Source: Desulfuromonadaceae bacterium
GTDB lineage: Bacteria > Desulfobacterota > Desulfuromonadia > Desulfuromonadales > JAHYIW01
Direction: 5' to 3'
NCBI GenBank assembly: GCA_019429445.1
Contig: JAHYIW010000017.1
Location: 1 to 64,000, forward strand
Length of the DNA: 64,000 bases
Part shown: one piece after another, positions 32,988 to 42,550 of the stretch
Numbering within the stretch: position 1 is the stretch's first letter
Layout of the letters: each line of letters opens with the position of its first letter
The notes under the pieces: model-generated
Told to the model about the DNA's origin: nothing
Databases searched by the model: none
What the model saw: only the letters and a program-made list of their open reading frames with translations
Program-made: the position numbers and the translations under genes

Positions 32988-34198
32988 TGTTGATTTTGAT
33001 CCGCGTCCTGTGCTTTTTTTCTCTTCTGGCTGGTCTCCCGCTGGCGGCGATGGCGGTTGCGAAACACCCGGATGCTCCGGGGTTATTACGGCTTGAAACC
33101 GCCGTCCGCGAGCAGCCACAAAATATCGAACTACGCGAACAGTTGCGTGAGACGTTGCTTGTCGCGGGGACCGAACGGCTCAAAGAGCGAGATTATCGGG
33201 GAGCGCTGGCTCTTTTTGATAAAGGCACAGCGCTGGCGCCGGAGGATAGTCGTTTCTACCTCTATCGGGGCGTTTCCTGGTATCACCTTGGCCATCATGA
33301 TAATGCGGAAGATGCGCTGAAGACGGCTCGAAGGTTGGGGGACAATTCTGTCCTGTCGCTGATCGTGCTCGGGGAGGTTTATTATGCCACGGGGCGACTT
33401 TATGAGGCACAACAGATTATGACCGAAGCTGTTGAGCAAAACCCCGCGGAGAACAATGCACGAAAGTTGCTGGCTAAAGTGCAGCGCGACATCGATGCCG
33501 AGCAAAAAATGACGACCGATTACGGCGCACATTTTCTGATTACCTATGATGACGGGGTCCATGGAGTCGTTGGTGACAAGGTCCTTGATGTTCTGGAAGG
33601 GGCGTACGACACGCTTGGTTACGTGTTTGACTTTTACCCGGAAACATTGGTAAACGTGTTACTTTACAAACGGCTGGATTTCTTTGATCTGACCGGTTCA
33701 CCGGATTGGTCAGGCGGCCTTTATGACGGGAAAATCCGGGTTCCGGTTGGCGGCGTTGACCAAATGACGCCGAAGATGCAGGGAGTGCTCTATCATGAAT
33801 ATTGTCATGTCGTGATCCGCTACCTGACGCGGGGGCGTTGTCCGACATGGCTGAACGAGGGGTTGGCTGTATGGGCTGAACGGCAGCGCTATAAACAGCC
33901 GTTGAGCACTTTGCAAAAGGCGGTTGAGAACGGAACGCTGTTGTCGTTTGAACAGTTGGAAAAACCTTTTACTACCTTACCAGAGGGGCAGGTCCTGCTG
34001 GCTTACGAACAGAGTGGGTCGCTTGTCGATTTTTTATTGAGGCGGTTTGAGTGGTTTGAAATGCAGCGCTTGCTGAAAAAGGTGGGGGACGGTGTTGATG
34101 GAGTGACTGCGGTTACCGCCGTTTATGAAAAGTACGGACTCGACTTCGATACGTTGCTGCGTGAATGGCGGGCTGAGCTTGTGGCGGGGATTTTTTAA
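32984..34198 (+). CDS. Secreted TPR protein with gluzincin (peptidase MA-like) domain
   Basis: 404 residues from the ATG that overlaps the preceding stop. A signal peptide ends near PLAAMA. TPR-like repeats cover about 35-165 (GALALFDKGTALAPEDSRFYLYRG, EAQQIMTEAVEQNPAENNARKLL). The C-terminal half holds a zinc peptidase motif, YHEYCH (about 270-275), and 16 residues later LNEGLAVWAE, giving the gluzincin HExxH...E pattern. It is probably periplasmic. Substrate unknown. Common in Geobacter-type genomes as a tetratricopeptide protein with a peptidase MA domain. Confidence 0.78.
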   Translation: MMLILIRVLCFFSLLAGLPLAAMAVAKHPDAPGLLRLETAVREQPQNIELREQLRETLLVAGTERLKERDYRGALALFDKGTALAPEDSRFYLYRGVSWYHLGHHDNAEDALKTARRLGDNSVLSLIVLGEVYYATGRLYEAQQIMTEAVEQNPAENNARKLLAKVQRDIDAEQKMTTDYGAHFLITYDDGVHGVVGDKVLDVLEGAYDTLGYVFDFYPETLVNVLLYKRLDFFDLTGSPDWSGGLYDGKIRVPVGGVDQMTPKMQGVLYHEYCHVVIRYLTRGRCPTWLNEGLAVWAERQRYKQPLSTLQKAVENGTLLSFEQLEKPFTTLPEGQVLLAYEQSGSLVDFLLRRFEWFEMQRLLKKVGDGVDGVTAVTAVYEKYGLDFDTLLREWRAELVAGIF

Positions 34199-34257
34199 CG
34201 GTTTACAGGCCATTGCCGAGGTTGTTTTTTTGTGGCGGATGGCGCGTTTAAAAAAAC

Positions 34258-34286
34258 TTGTTTTTCACTATTTTTCATGGTATTGA
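34258..34286 (+). promoter_or_regulatory. Weak candidate promoter of the tRNA-Pro/Arg unit
   Basis: TTGTTT at 34258 and TATTGA at 34281 with a 17-base spacer lie 30 bases before tRNA-Pro. Matches are moderate. Confidence 0.35.
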
Positions 34287-34317
34287 TTGCGACCCAAACT
34301 CAGGATGGAGATAAAAT

Positions 34318-34394
34318 CGGGGAGTAGCGCAGCCTGGTAGCGCACCTGCCTTGGGAGCAGGGGGTCGCAGGTTCAAATCCTGTCTCCCCGACCA
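34318..34394 (+). tRNA. tRNA-Pro (anticodon TGG)
   Basis: A 77-base cloverleaf: acceptor CGGGGAG pairs with CTCCCCG, anticodon stem CCTGC/GCAGG holds loop CTTGGGA, the T arm reads GGTTCAAATCC, and CCA is encoded. It reads CCN proline codons, mainly CCA. Confidence 0.95.
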
Positions 34395-34397
34395 TAC

Positions 34398-34474
34398 GCG
34401 CCAGTAGCTCAGCTGGATAGAGCAACGGCCTTCTAAGCCGTGGGCCGAGGGTTCAAGTCCTTCCTGGCGCGCCA
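34398..34474 (+). tRNA. tRNA-Arg (anticodon TCT)
   Basis: A 77-base cloverleaf three bases after tRNA-Pro: acceptor GCGCCAG pairs with CTGGCGC, anticodon stem CGGCC/AGCCG region holds loop CTTCTAA, encoded CCA. It reads AGA/AGG arginine codons and is probably cut from the same transcript as tRNA-Pro. Confidence 0.95.
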
Positions 34475-34519
34475 TTTTCACCTGTTGCAGTATTAAAGGT
34501 GCCGGGTGCGGTTTTACCG

Positions 34520-34548
34520 TTGACAATGTGGTGCCCTTTGGTTAGTAT
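34520..34548 (+). promoter_or_regulatory. Promoter of tRNA-His
   Basis: Perfect -35 TTGACA at 34520-34525, 17-base spacer, -10 TAGTAT at 34543-34548. Transcription would begin about 10 bases before the tRNA. Confidence 0.7.
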
Positions 34549-34565
34549 CCTGATTTCAATTTTGC

Positions 34566-34642
34566 GGTGAGTGTAGCTCAGTTGGCAGAGCTCCGGATTG
34601 TGGTTCCGGTTGTCGTGGGTTCGAGCCCCATCACTCACCCCA
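34566..34642 (+). tRNA. tRNA-His (anticodon GTG)
   Basis: Acceptor GTGAGTG pairs with CACTCAC. The base before it is G and the discriminator is C, giving the G-1:C73 pair that marks tRNA-His. Anticodon loop TTGTGGT; CCA is encoded. Confidence 0.95.
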
Positions 34643-34655
34643 ATTGATTATTCTG

Positions 34656-34726
34656 GCCCGTCTTTCCCCGAGCGATTGTAGCGGCAATGCCGTGGATAAG
34701 TCGAAGGAAAGTCGGGCTTTGTTGTT
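34656..34726 (+). terminator. Probable terminator after tRNA-His
   Basis: GCCCG-T-CTTTCC and GGAAAG-T-CGGGC form a two-part stem with a ~45-base loop region, followed by TTTGTTGTTT. The long loop makes this less certain than a compact hairpin. Confidence 0.5.
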
Positions 34727-34737
34727 TATTGAATTTT

Positions 34738-34889
34738 TGATGGCGTCGCAAAAAGTCCGCCCTGCTGCGTTACGCTGATTTTTCAGGACCTCGACCTACC
34801 TGATGCAGGTCTTCGCCCCTGAAAAACCACCAGGCCTTGTAGGACGAAATTTTCGCTTAGCCATCCCATGAGTTTTTGCGAGAGCATCA
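34738..34889 (-). repeat. Dispersed MITE-like repeat, copy D (152 bp)
   Basis: Reverse-oriented full-length copy, ends TGATGGCGTCGCAAAAA and TTTTTGCGAGAGCATCA. AATTTT lies directly outside both ends. It sits between tRNA-His and tRNA-Leu; the tRNA-Leu -10 box is only 15 bases beyond its end, so its terminus may supply the -35 region. Confidence 0.85.
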
Positions 34890-34903
34890 AATTTTTGGTG
34901 TGC

Positions 34904-34909
34904 TAGAAT
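34904..34909 (+). promoter_or_regulatory. Candidate -10 box of tRNA-Leu
   Basis: TAGAAT matches five of six -10 positions and lies 18 bases before tRNA-Leu. A -35 at normal spacing would fall in the end of repeat copy D, where no good match is seen. Confidence 0.4.
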
Positions 34910-34927
34910 TTTACCGGTGTGTCTAAT

Positions 34928-35010
34928 GCGAGAGTGGCGGAATTGGCAGACGCACTGGATTTAGGATCCAGCGGGTAACCGTGGGGGTTCGAGTCCCCCC
35001 TCTCGCACCA
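34928..35010 (+). tRNA. tRNA-Leu (anticodon TAG)
   Basis: An 83-base class II tRNA with a long variable arm (GCGGGTAACCGT). Acceptor GCGAGAG pairs with CTCTCGC, anticodon stem CTGGA/TCCAG holds loop TTTAGGA, and ACCA ends the gene. It lies 87 bases before tig. Confidence 0.95.
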
Positions 35011-35097
35011 GCAAAATATTCCCGCGACCCCGGTGGCCGCGGTCTTTCATTTTGGGACGAAGGCAAGATAATTGAAGAGAAAAGAGGCCATGCGACA

Positions 35098-36420
35098 ATG
35101 AATGTTACGATTGAAGATATCAGCAGCGTCAAGAAAAAGTTGTCTTTTGAGGTGCCCACTGAGCAGGTTGATGCCGCAATTGAAAAGGCGTATCAGAAAA
35201 TTGCCAAAAAGGCCAAAGTAAAAGGTTTTCGACCAGGGAAAGTACCGCGCCGTGTGCTGGAAAATAACTATGCAGCGCAGGCTCAGTCGGATGCTTTTCA
35301 ACAGTTGATAAATGAGTCTTATCCCCAGGCATTGGTTGAAAAAGCGGTCTTTGCGGTGTCCGATCCGCAGATTACCGAAAGTTCAACAGTTGCGCCGGGT
35401 CAGGCGTTTACCTACGTTGCCGAGGTCGAGATCAAGCCGGAAGTTGAAGCCAGGGACTATGTCGGCTTTGAGCTGGAAAAGGAAGTTTACGTTGGTGATG
35501 ACCAGGCGGTTGACTCGCGTCTGGAGGAAATGCTCGAATCACGCGCAACGATGGAGCCAACAACCCGGAAGAAAGCACGCCAGGGTGATTTTGTGGTCAT
35601 TGATTTCTCCGGGTCGATTGATGGTGTCCCCTTCGCTGGTGGTTCGGCGACCGGTCACCAGCTGGAACTTGGTTCGAATACCTTTATTCCCGGTTTTGAA
35701 GAGCAGATTGAGGGCATGAAGCGTCATGAAGAGCGTATTGTTGAGGTGACTTTTCCGGAAGAATACGGAAATAAAGAGATGGCGGGTAAAGCTGCGACCT
35801 TTAAAGTGACCATGCAGGAGATTAATGAAAAGGTCGTGCCGAAACTTGACGATAAGTTTGCTCAAGGTTTCGGCATGGAGACGGCTGAAGAATTGCGGCA
35901 GCAGTTGACACAAATCTACTCAGCGCAGGAAGTTGATCGCATTAACAGTGAATTACGCGAGAGAATGATGGCAAAGCTGGTCGAGCGGAACAACATTGAA
36001 GTTCCTGTCGCGATGGTCGACTCACAGCTGGACTACATGCTCGACAACACCCGCAATCGTATGAAACAGCAGGGCATGTCTCTGGAAATGCTCGGCATGA
36101 GTGACGCGTCGTTCCGCCAGATGTATCGTGACGCAGCTGTCAAGCAGGTGCAGGGCAGTTTGCTGCTGGAGGCCGTTGTTCGTCAGGAAAAAATCGAGGT
36201 CGTTGATGGTGATTTTGATGAAAAACTGGCAAAAGTGGCTGAAATGGCCGGTGCGCCGCTTGATGTGGTTAAAAAGCACTACGCAAGCGCCGAGGCGCGT
36301 CGTGGCCTGAGTGCGCAGATCGCTGAAGAAAAAGCCATTGAGCTGATTCTGGGAAAGGCGCACATCAAGGAAGTAACGAAGGACGAATTGGCCGCCAAGC
36401 AGGATGCCATTAAGGAGTAA
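35098..36420 (+). CDS. tig: Trigger factor, ribosome-bound chaperone
   Basis: 440 residues. The frame is open farther upstream through tRNA-Leu, but [19 protein letters not shown] is the family start and has AGAGG upstream. The N-terminal ribosome-binding signature [11 protein letters not shown] is at about 44-54, a FKBP-type prolyl isomerase domain at about 150-240 ([29 protein letters not shown]), and a long helical C-terminal domain follows. It folds nascent chains at the ribosome exit. First gene of the tig-clpP-clpX-lon run. Confidence 0.96.
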   Translation: MNVTIEDISSVKKKLSFEVPTEQVDAAIEKAYQKIAKKAKVKGFRPGKVPRRVLENNYAAQAQSDAFQQLINESYPQALVEKAVFAVSDPQITESSTVAPGQAFTYVAEVEIKPEVEARDYVGFELEKEVYVGDDQAVDSRLEEMLESRATMEPTTRKKARQGDFVVIDFSGSIDGVPFAGGSATGHQLELGSNTFIPGFEEQIEGMKRHEERIVEVTFPEEYGNKEMAGKAATFKVTMQEINEKVVPKLDDKFAQGFGMETAEELRQQLTQIYSAQEVDRINSELRERMMAKLVERNNIEVPVAMVDSQLDYMLDNTRNRMKQQGMSLEMLGMSDASFRQMYRDAAVKQVQGSLLLEAVVRQEKIEVVDGDFDEKLAKVAEMAGAPLDVVKKHYASAEARRGLSAQIAEEKAIELILGKAHIKEVTKDELAAKQDAIKE

Positions 36421-36424
36421 CACC

Positions 36425-37027
36425 ATGCACTTGATCCCGATGGTTGTGGAGCAAACTGGCCGGGGCGAGCGGTCGTACGATATTTATTCGCGCCTGCTGA
36501 AAGACCGGATTGTTTTCTTAGGTGGCGCAATCGACGATTCCCTCTCTAATTTGATCATTGCCCAATTGCTCTTTCTTGAGTCAGAAGATCCAGACAAGGA
36601 TATTCATCTCTACATTAATTCCCCCGGAGGGATCGTTACTTCCGGGATGGCCATCTACGATACTATGCAGTATCTGCGTACGCCGGTATCGACGATATGT
36701 GTCGGACAAGCTGCAAGCATGGGGGCGGTTCTGCTTGCCGCCGGAGCGGCCGGGAAACGTTTTGCCCTGCCGCATGCCCGGATCATGATCCACCAGCCGC
36801 TTGGCGGGTTTCAGGGGCAGGCGACGGATATCAGTATTCATGCTCAGGAAATTTTGCGTATGCGTGAAACGCTCAATGGCGTCCTCGCCGATCACATCGG
36901 GCAGCCGATCGAAAAAATTTCCGCTGACACGGATCGCGATTTTTTCATGAGTAGTGCCGCGGCAAGAGATTATGGTATCATTGACCAGATCGTTGCTAAC
37001 AAAACATCTGCGAAAAAACAGGAGTAG
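36425..37027 (+). CDS. clpP: ATP-dependent Clp protease proteolytic subunit
   Basis: 200 residues from the ATG with AAGGAG 6 bases upstream, which overlaps the tig stop codon. The catalytic triad is visible: serine in GQAASMGA (about 98), histidine in RIMIHQP (about 123) and aspartate in DTDRDFFMS (about 172). It forms the double-heptamer chamber that ClpX feeds. No long propeptide. Confidence 0.97.
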   Translation: MHLIPMVVEQTGRGERSYDIYSRLLKDRIVFLGGAIDDSLSNLIIAQLLFLESEDPDKDIHLYINSPGGIVTSGMAIYDTMQYLRTPVSTICVGQAASMGAVLLAAGAAGKRFALPHARIMIHQPLGGFQGQATDISIHAQEILRMRETLNGVLADHIGQPIEKISADTDRDFFMSSAAARDYGIIDQIVANKTSAKKQE

Positions 37028-37033
37028 AGACGC

Positions 37034-38281
37034 GTGAGTCGTGATGAAAATCGTTCGGATCAATTAACGTGTTCTTTTTGCGGGAAATCGCAGGAAGATG
37101 TCAAAAAACTGATAGCGGGACCTTCGGTCTATATCTGCGACGAGTGTATTGACCTGTGCAAAGATATTATTGCCGAGGAAAGCAAACTCGACGAAAGTGC
37201 CACCGAAAAAGAGTCCCTGCCGAAACCGGTAGAAATCAGGGAGACGCTTGATGAGTATGTGATCGGACAGGACTGGGCGAAAAAGGTTCTTTCCGTTGCG
37301 GTTTATAATCATTACAAACGCATCAATGACTCTGCGAAGAGTGGTGACGTTGAAATTCAGAAGAGTAATATTCTGCTCCTCGGTCCGACCGGCAGTGGCA
37401 AAACATTGTTGGCACAGACCCTGGCAAAAGTCCTTGATGTTCCGTTCGCAATTGCTGACGCGACCAATCTGACTGAAGCCGGATATGTCGGGGAAGATGT
37501 TGAAAATATCATTCTCAATCTGCTTCAGGCCGCTGATTATGATCTGGAGCGGGCGCAACGCGGCATTATTTATATTGATGAGGTTGATAAGATTGCGCGC
37601 AAGACCGACTCGCCTTCGATCACCCGAGATGTGTCCGGAGAAGGTGTTCAGCAGGCATTGTTGAAGATCATTGAGGGCACGACCGCCAGCGTTCCGCCGA
37701 AAGGGGGACGCAAGCATCCGCAACAGGAGTTTCTCAAGGTCGATACCACCAATATCCTCTTTATCTGCGGCGGCGCGTTCTCGGGCCTGGAGACGGTCAT
37801 CTCCCAACGGACCGGCAACAAGAGTATGGGCTTCGGTGCCGAGGTCAAGTTGAGCGGTGATCGTCCGATTGGCGATGTTCTCAAGGAACTTGAACCAGCT
37901 GATCTTCTCAAGTACGGATTGATCCCTGAATTTATTGGCCGTCTGCCGGTGGTGGCGACCCTTGGTGAACTTGACGAAGAGTCGCTTATCGAAATCCTCA
38001 AAGAGCCGAAAAACGCTCTCGTCAAGCAATATCAACGCCTGTTTGAATTGGAAAAAGTGACTCTCAAATTCACTGACAGCGCTTTGGTCGCGGTTGCCAG
38101 TGAAGCACTCAAGCGCAAAACCGGCGCGCGTGGTCTGCGTTCGATTCTGGAGAACGCCATGCTTGATATCATGTACGAAATTCCTTCTCAGGATCGAGTC
38201 AAAGAGGTCGTGATCAACGAGGAAGTGATCTTGCGTAAAGCGCGTCCGATCATCGTTCACGACTGCGCCGAATCAGCCTGA
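37034..38281 (+). CDS. clpX: Clp protease ATP-binding subunit ClpX
   Basis: 415 residues from a GTG start, with GGAG overlapping the end of clpP. The N-terminal C4 zinc domain (CSFCGK and CDECIDLC), Walker A (GPTGSGKT), Walker B (IIYIDEVDK), the [23 protein letters not shown] segment, the KSNIL start of the AAA core, the LVxxYGL-like [13 protein letters not shown] (here [13 protein letters not shown]), sensor 2 ([10 protein letters not shown]) and the IGF-like loop region are all present. It unfolds substrates and threads them into ClpP. Confidence 0.97.
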   Translation: MSRDENRSDQLTCSFCGKSQEDVKKLIAGPSVYICDECIDLCKDIIAEESKLDESATEKESLPKPVEIRETLDEYVIGQDWAKKVLSVAVYNHYKRINDSAKSGDVEIQKSNILLLGPTGSGKTLLAQTLAKVLDVPFAIADATNLTEAGYVGEDVENIILNLLQAADYDLERAQRGIIYIDEVDKIARKTDSPSITRDVSGEGVQQALLKIIEGTTASVPPKGGRKHPQQEFLKVDTTNILFICGGAFSGLETVISQRTGNKSMGFGAEVKLSGDRPIGDVLKELEPADLLKYGLIPEFIGRLPVVATLGELDEESLIEILKEPKNALVKQYQRLFELEKVTLKFTDSALVAVASEALKRKTGARGLRSILENAMLDIMYEIPSQDRVKEVVINEEVILRKARPIIVHDCAESA

Positions 38282-38330
38282 TCCTGCGAAGCGGCGCACG
38301 CGCTCCGTTTCTCTGTAAGGAGTACACCGT

Positions 38331-40730
38331 ATGACCTCCATATTGCTGCCTGAAACAGCGAGTTATCCGCTCCTTCCCCTGCGTGATATTGTAATTTTCC
38401 CCTACATGATTACTCCGCTTTTCGTCGGTCGACCACGTTCTGTTGCGGCCCTTGAAGCGGCAATGGAAAACGACAAACTGATTTTTCTGGCCACGCAGAA
38501 GGATCCGAAAATAGATGATCCGGTGGCGGATGATATCTATCCGGTGGGGGCCATCGGGCAGATTATCCAGTTGTTAAAACTCCCTGATGGCACTGTCAAG
38601 GTCCTGGTCGAGGGGCAAAAACGGGGACGGATTACTGCGTTTGACGAGAGTGACGAAATTGTTTATATCACGGCTGAGCTGCACGCAGAAGTTGATGAAG
38701 ATACCTCCGAATCTGAAGCACTCAAGCGGAGCGTTCTGGATGCCTTCGAACTTTACATCAATTTGAGTAAAAAAGCTCCGCCGGAAATCCTTGCATCGGT
38801 CAACGGGATTGATGAGCCGGGGCGTTTGGCTGATTCGGTTGCCGCCCATCTGAATATTCGTATCGCCGATAAACAAGAGCTGCTGGAGACGTTTGACGCG
38901 CACCACCGCCTGGAGGCTTTGCTGGCAGTGATGGAGCGTGAGATTGAGATCCTGCAGATTGAGAAGAAAATTCGCGGACGCGTTAAAAGTCAGATGGAGC
39001 GCAGTCAAAAAGAATATTACCTGAATGAACAGATGCGGGCTATCCAGAAAGAACTGGGCGAAAAGGATGAGTTCAAGCAGGAGCTGCGCGAATTTGAAGA
39101 AAAGATTGACAAGAAACGGATGTCGAAGGAGGCGACCGAAAAGGCGCAGAGCGAACTCCGTAAACTGAAAATGATGTCGCCGATGTCAGCCGAGGCGACG
39201 GTGGTACGCAACTATATCGATTGGCTGGTCGCTTTACCGTGGAAGAAGGGGAGCAAGGACCGGCACGATATCGAGATCGCGGAGCAGATTCTCGAAGCGG
39301 ACCACTATGGTCTCGAAAAAGTTAAAGAACGCATTATCGAGTATCTTGCTGTTCAGTCTCTGGTCGGCAAGATCAAGGGCCCGATTCTCTGTCTGGTGGG
39401 CCCTCCGGGGGTGGGTAAAACCTCGTTAGGGCGCTCTATCGCCAGCGCTATGACCCGCAAATTTATTCGCATGTCTCTTGGTGGCGTGCGGGATGAAGCG
39501 GAGATTCGCGGGCATCGACGGACCTATATCGGCGCGATGCCTGGCAAGATTATGCAAGGGCTGCGTAAGGTCGGCGTAAAAAATCCGGTTTTTCTCCTTG
39601 ATGAGATTGACAAAATGAGTACCGATTTTCGCGGTGACCCGTCGTCCGCGTTACTGGAAGTTCTCGATCCGGAGCAAAACCATGCTTTCGGCGATCACTT
39701 TCTGGATGTTGATTACGACCTGTCGAGCGTCATGTTTGTGGCTACCGCCAACTCGCTTCACGGGATCCCCGCGCCGTTACGTGATCGTATGGAGATTATT
39801 CATATCGAGGGGTACACCGAAGAGGAAAAACTGCATATTGCCCGGCGCTATCTGATCGCCAAGCAGCTTGAAGTCCATGGCCTGTCACCTGACCAGGCGA
39901 GCTTTACTGACGGGGCACTCTACGAAATTATTCGTTACTATACCCGCGAAGCCGGTGTGCGCAATCTGGAACGCGCACTTGCTGCAGTCTGTCGCAAGTG
40001 CGCACGTGAAGTCGTGCGGCGAGCGAGTAAAGATCAAAATTTCACTGTCGGGACGCGCCAGATTGCGAAGTATCTGGGGGTAAGACGCTACTCGTATGGG
40101 GTCGCCGAAGAAGAAGAACGGGTCGGGATTGCCACCGGGCTGGCCTGGACAGAAGTGGGCGGCGATGTTCTGTTGATTGAAACAGCCGTCTTGTCGGGGC
40201 AGGGAAAGTTGACCGTCACCGGGAAACTGGGGGAAATCATGCGTGAATCCGCTCAGGCGGCGATGAGTTATGTGCGTTCCCGTTGGCGCGAGCTGTCGCT
40301 GGAGCAGGACTTTTACCAGAAAATCGATCTCCATATTCATGTGCCGGATGGCGCGACGCCAAAAGATGGACCATCCGCCGGGATTACAATGGCGACAGCT
40401 TTGACTTCGGCGCTGATTGGACAGACTGTTGATCGCGAGCTGGCGATGACGGGTGAAATCACCTTGCGTGGTCGGGTCATGGCGATCGGCGGTTTAAAGG
40501 AAAAATTACTGGCGGCAAAACGCGCCGGAATGAAACGCGTACTGATTCCAGACGATAACAAGAAAAATTTACTTGATGTGCCCGCGTCGATTCGTAATGC
40601 ACTGGAAATAATTCCTGTCGCCCATATGGACGAAGTGCTGGTGTACGCTTTCGGCGTTGCCGCGATTTCTGGCGGGGAAAATATTGAGCGCAAGGTCGTG
40701 GGGACCGCAGCGACACAAATGCGTCATTAA
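38331..40730 (+). CDS. lon: ATP-dependent protease Lon
   Basis: 799 residues, AAGGAG 10 bases before the ATG. An N-terminal substrate-binding LON domain ([21 protein letters not shown]) and coiled coil are followed by the AAA+ module (Walker A GPPGVGKT at about 357, Walker [10 protein letters not shown]) and the C-terminal S16 protease domain with the catalytic dyad Ser in KDGPSAG (about 683) and Lys in [14 protein letters not shown] (about 726). It degrades damaged and regulatory proteins. Last gene of the proteostasis run; a separate promoter precedes the HU gene. Confidence 0.97.
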   Translation: MTSILLPETASYPLLPLRDIVIFPYMITPLFVGRPRSVAALEAAMENDKLIFLATQKDPKIDDPVADDIYPVGAIGQIIQLLKLPDGTVKVLVEGQKRGRITAFDESDEIVYITAELHAEVDEDTSESEALKRSVLDAFELYINLSKKAPPEILASVNGIDEPGRLADSVAAHLNIRIADKQELLETFDAHHRLEALLAVMEREIEILQIEKKIRGRVKSQMERSQKEYYLNEQMRAIQKELGEKDEFKQELREFEEKIDKKRMSKEATEKAQSELRKLKMMSPMSAEATVVRNYIDWLVALPWKKGSKDRHDIEIAEQILEADHYGLEKVKERIIEYLAVQSLVGKIKGPILCLVGPPGVGKTSLGRSIASAMTRKFIRMSLGGVRDEAEIRGHRRTYIGAMPGKIMQGLRKVGVKNPVFLLDEIDKMSTDFRGDPSSALLEVLDPEQNHAFGDHFLDVDYDLSSVMFVATANSLHGIPAPLRDRMEIIHIEGYTEEEKLHIARRYLIAKQLEVHGLSPDQASFTDGALYEIIRYYTREAGVRNLERALAAVCRKCAREVVRRASKDQNFTVGTRQIAKYLGVRRYSYGVAEEEERVGIATGLAWTEVGGDVLLIETAVLSGQGKLTVTGKLGEIMRESAQAAMSYVRSRWRELSLEQDFYQKIDLHIHVPDGATPKDGPSAGITMATALTSALIGQTVDRELAMTGEITLRGRVMAIGGLKEKLLAAKRAGMKRVLIPDDNKKNLLDVPASIRNALEIIPVAHMDEVLVYAFGVAAISGGENIERKVVGTAATQMRH

Positions 40731-40753
40731 GCCGTTTTTGTGTAAATATTTTC

Positions 40754-40782
40754 TTGCACTCGGATAGGGGTTCTGCTATATC
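40754..40782 (+). promoter_or_regulatory. Promoter of the HU gene
   Basis: -35 TTGCAC (40754-40759), 17-base spacer, -10 TATATC (40777-40782). The leader would be about 45 bases. Confidence 0.7.
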
Positions 40783-40834
40783 TAACCTCGCTTCGAAACA
40801 GTCTGTTACTCTTATTTATGCACGGAGGTATGTT

Positions 40835-41107
40835 GTGACCAAGGCAGATATGATCAATGCAATGGCTGAAAAAACAGGTTTGACCAAGGTTGAAGCTGAG
40901 AAAGCGTTAAAGTCTTTTACTGACGTTGTGAGTGAAGCGTTGAAAGCTGGAGACAAGGTTTCTTTGGTTGGGTTCGGTACGTTCAGTGTTGGTGCACGTG
41001 CTGCACGGACTGGGCAGAATCCCCAGACTGGCGAAAAAATCAACATCCCGGCAGCCAAGTCGCCAAAATTCAAAGCGGGCAAAGCACTCAAGGACGCAGT
41101 AAACTAA
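40835..41107 (+). CDS. DNA-binding protein HU
   Basis: 90 residues from a GTG start with GGAGG 6 bases upstream. The whole HU fold is present: TKADMINAMAEKTGLTKVEAE helices, GDKVSLVGFGTFSVGARAAR, the beta-arm RTGQNPQTGEKINIPAAKSPKF with the DNA-kinking proline, and the final KFKAGKALKDAVN helix. It is a nucleoid-compacting histone-like protein. The position just after lon is the same as in many Proteobacteria (hupB), which supports the call. Confidence 0.95.
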   Translation: MTKADMINAMAEKTGLTKVEAEKALKSFTDVVSEALKAGDKVSLVGFGTFSVGARAARTGQNPQTGEKINIPAAKSPKFKAGKALKDAVN

Positions 41108-41136
41108 ATCCTTGCTTTCCGCAGGTTAAGAACGGT

Positions 41137-41195
41137 AACAGGAAACAGAAGCTGCAGTGCTTCGTCTTGAGGTAGCAGCTGGTTTCCTGTTTTCG
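41137..41195 (+). terminator. Terminator after the HU gene
   Basis: AACAGGAAAC and GTTTCCTGTT form the outer stem, with AGCTGC/GCAGCT pairing inside and a ~20-base loop, followed by TTCGTGTTTT. Confidence 0.75.
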
Positions 41196-41202
41196 TGTTT
41201 TG

Positions 41203-41280
41203 CGGGGCTGTAGTAGAGTCGGTTACAACGCCGGCCTGTCACGCCGGAGGTCGCGGGTTCAAGTCCCGTCAGCCCCGCCA
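41203..41280 (+). tRNA. tRNA-Asp (anticodon GTC), copy 1
   Basis: Acceptor GGGGCTG pairs with CAGCCCC, anticodon loop CTGTCAC, encoded CCA. It is 78 bases, one longer than copy 2 at 41404, because of an extra G in the D-loop (GTCGGGTTAC instead of GTCGGTTAC), and it has A instead of G in the T-loop. Confidence 0.92.
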
Positions 41281-41289
41281 TTATTTTCA

Positions 41290-41365
41290 GGGCGAATAGC
41301 TCAGCTGGGAGAGCATCGGCCTTACAAGCCGAGGGTCACAGGTTCGAGCCCTGTTTCGCCCACCA
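41290..41365 (+). tRNA. tRNA-Val (anticodon TAC)
   Basis: A 76-base cloverleaf: acceptor GGGCGAA pairs with TTCGCCC, anticodon stem CGGCC/GCCG region holds loop CTTACAA, T arm GGTTCGAGCC, encoded ACCA. Confidence 0.95.
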
Positions 41366-41403
41366 TTTAAAAATCGCTGTGATGCATTATCTTCACTCCG
41401 TCT

Positions 41404-41480
41404 GGGGCTGTAGTAGAGTCGGTTACAACGCCGGCCTGTCACGCCGGAGGTCGCGGGTTCGAGTCCCGTCAGCCCCGCCA
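41404..41480 (+). tRNA. tRNA-Asp (anticodon GTC), copy 2
   Basis: 77 bases, nearly identical to copy 1. Acceptor GGGGCTG/CAGCCCC, anticodon loop CTGTCAC, T arm GGTTCGAGTCC, encoded CCA. A strong terminator follows 9 bases later. Confidence 0.95.
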
Positions 41481-41488
41481 TTCAACTT

Positions 41489-41520
41489 TAAAAGGGCGGC
41501 TCGAACGAGCCGCCCTTTTA
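41489..41520 (+). terminator. Terminator after the tRNA-Asp/Val/Asp cluster
   Basis: TAAAAGGGCGGCTCG and CGAGCCGCCCTTTTA form a perfect 15-base inverted repeat with a two-base centre; it can also act on the opposite strand. Confidence 0.92.
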
Positions 41521-41576
41521 ATATGTCGCCTGCAAATTTTTGGATGGCAAACTTTACGTCTCACCAGGAGAAACGG

Positions 41577-42539
41577 ATGAAACTCATTCACGTTACTGTT
41601 GCATCGATTGTTTTCGCGTTTTTTACCTTTCCTGCCCTTGTTTGTGCCGCGCCATCTGCCGGGGTTGTTGCAAAAGTAGGTGGAATCCCGGTGACAATTT
41701 ACGAATTGGACAGAGCGGTCCAGAAGATTGTTCCACTGCGCAGCTCGTTTCATTCTGGAATCTCTGCGGATAAAGTGAAGAAAATTCGCCAGGAAGCCCT
41801 TGATGCCCTGATTGAGAGTGCTTATAAAGTTCGTGCTGCCCTGGATCTTGAGGTTTCGGTTGAAAATGAAGCTGTTCAGTCAAAAATGGCCGCTTTGCGC
41901 AACAAATTTCCTTCTGAAAAAGAATTTTCCACCGCCTTTGGTGAAGAAAAACCGTCAGGGTACAGGGCCTCTCTCTATCGACAGTTGCTGGCTGAAAAAG
42001 CAGAAAAAATCAATGTCGACGACAAGATAGAAATTGATGAGAGCGCCATTCGTAATGCCTATGAGAGTCGGAAGCATGCCTTTTTTCGCCCTCAGCAATT
42101 TCGCGCCAGTCATATTCTGATCAAGATTGATCCCGCTTCAAACAAGGAGGAGCGCGCTGCATTGTGGACCAGAGCTGAAGAGTTGCTGGCGCGTGCCAAA
42201 CAGGGTGAAGATTTCTACAATCTTGCCTATTACAATTCCGATGATCGTTCCAAGATGGTCGGCGGCGACATCGGTCTGTTCCATGAAGGTCAGACCGTTC
42301 AGGTTTTTGAAGATGCGGCCAAAAAACTCAAGGTCGGTGAAATTTCTGACATTGTTGAGTCCCTTTACGGCTATCATATTATTAAGTTGACGGAAAAGAA
42401 CCCACCTCGCCAGTTGGAATATGACGAAGTTAAAACCAGTATCCTGATGGAAATGAAAAAAAAGCTTCGCGATCAACTCTATGCTGATTGGATGAACTCT
42501 TTGAAAGAAAAATACACTGCCGAAGTTTTTCTTGAGTGA
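41577..42539 (+). CDS. PpiC/SurA-type periplasmic peptidyl-prolyl isomerase
   Basis: 320 residues from the ATG with AGGAG 6 bases upstream. A signal peptide ends near ALVCAAPS. A SurA-like N-terminal helical domain (about 30-180, VAKVGGIPVTIYELDRAVQ, LIESAYKVRAAL) is followed by a parvulin domain (about 180-290) with FRASHILIKID, GGDIGLFHEGQTVQVFEDAAKKLKVGEIS and GYHIIKL. It should fold exported proteins. It heads a run with an NHL lipoprotein and two multihaem cytochromes, so it may serve their maturation; that link is inference. Confidence 0.88.
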   Translation: MKLIHVTVASIVFAFFTFPALVCAAPSAGVVAKVGGIPVTIYELDRAVQKIVPLRSSFHSGISADKVKKIRQEALDALIESAYKVRAALDLEVSVENEAVQSKMAALRNKFPSEKEFSTAFGEEKPSGYRASLYRQLLAEKAEKINVDDKIEIDESAIRNAYESRKHAFFRPQQFRASHILIKIDPASNKEERAALWTRAEELLARAKQGEDFYNLAYYNSDDRSKMVGGDIGLFHEGQTVQVFEDAAKKLKVGEISDIVESLYGYHIIKLTEKNPPRQLEYDEVKTSILMEMKKKLRDQLYADWMNSLKEKYTAEVFLE

Positions 42540-42550
42540 CCCGCGCATAG

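Noticed and set aside
37064-38260. 398-residue minus-strand frame opposite clpX
   Set aside because: Antisense shadow of a fully conserved ClpX reading frame; no domain visible.
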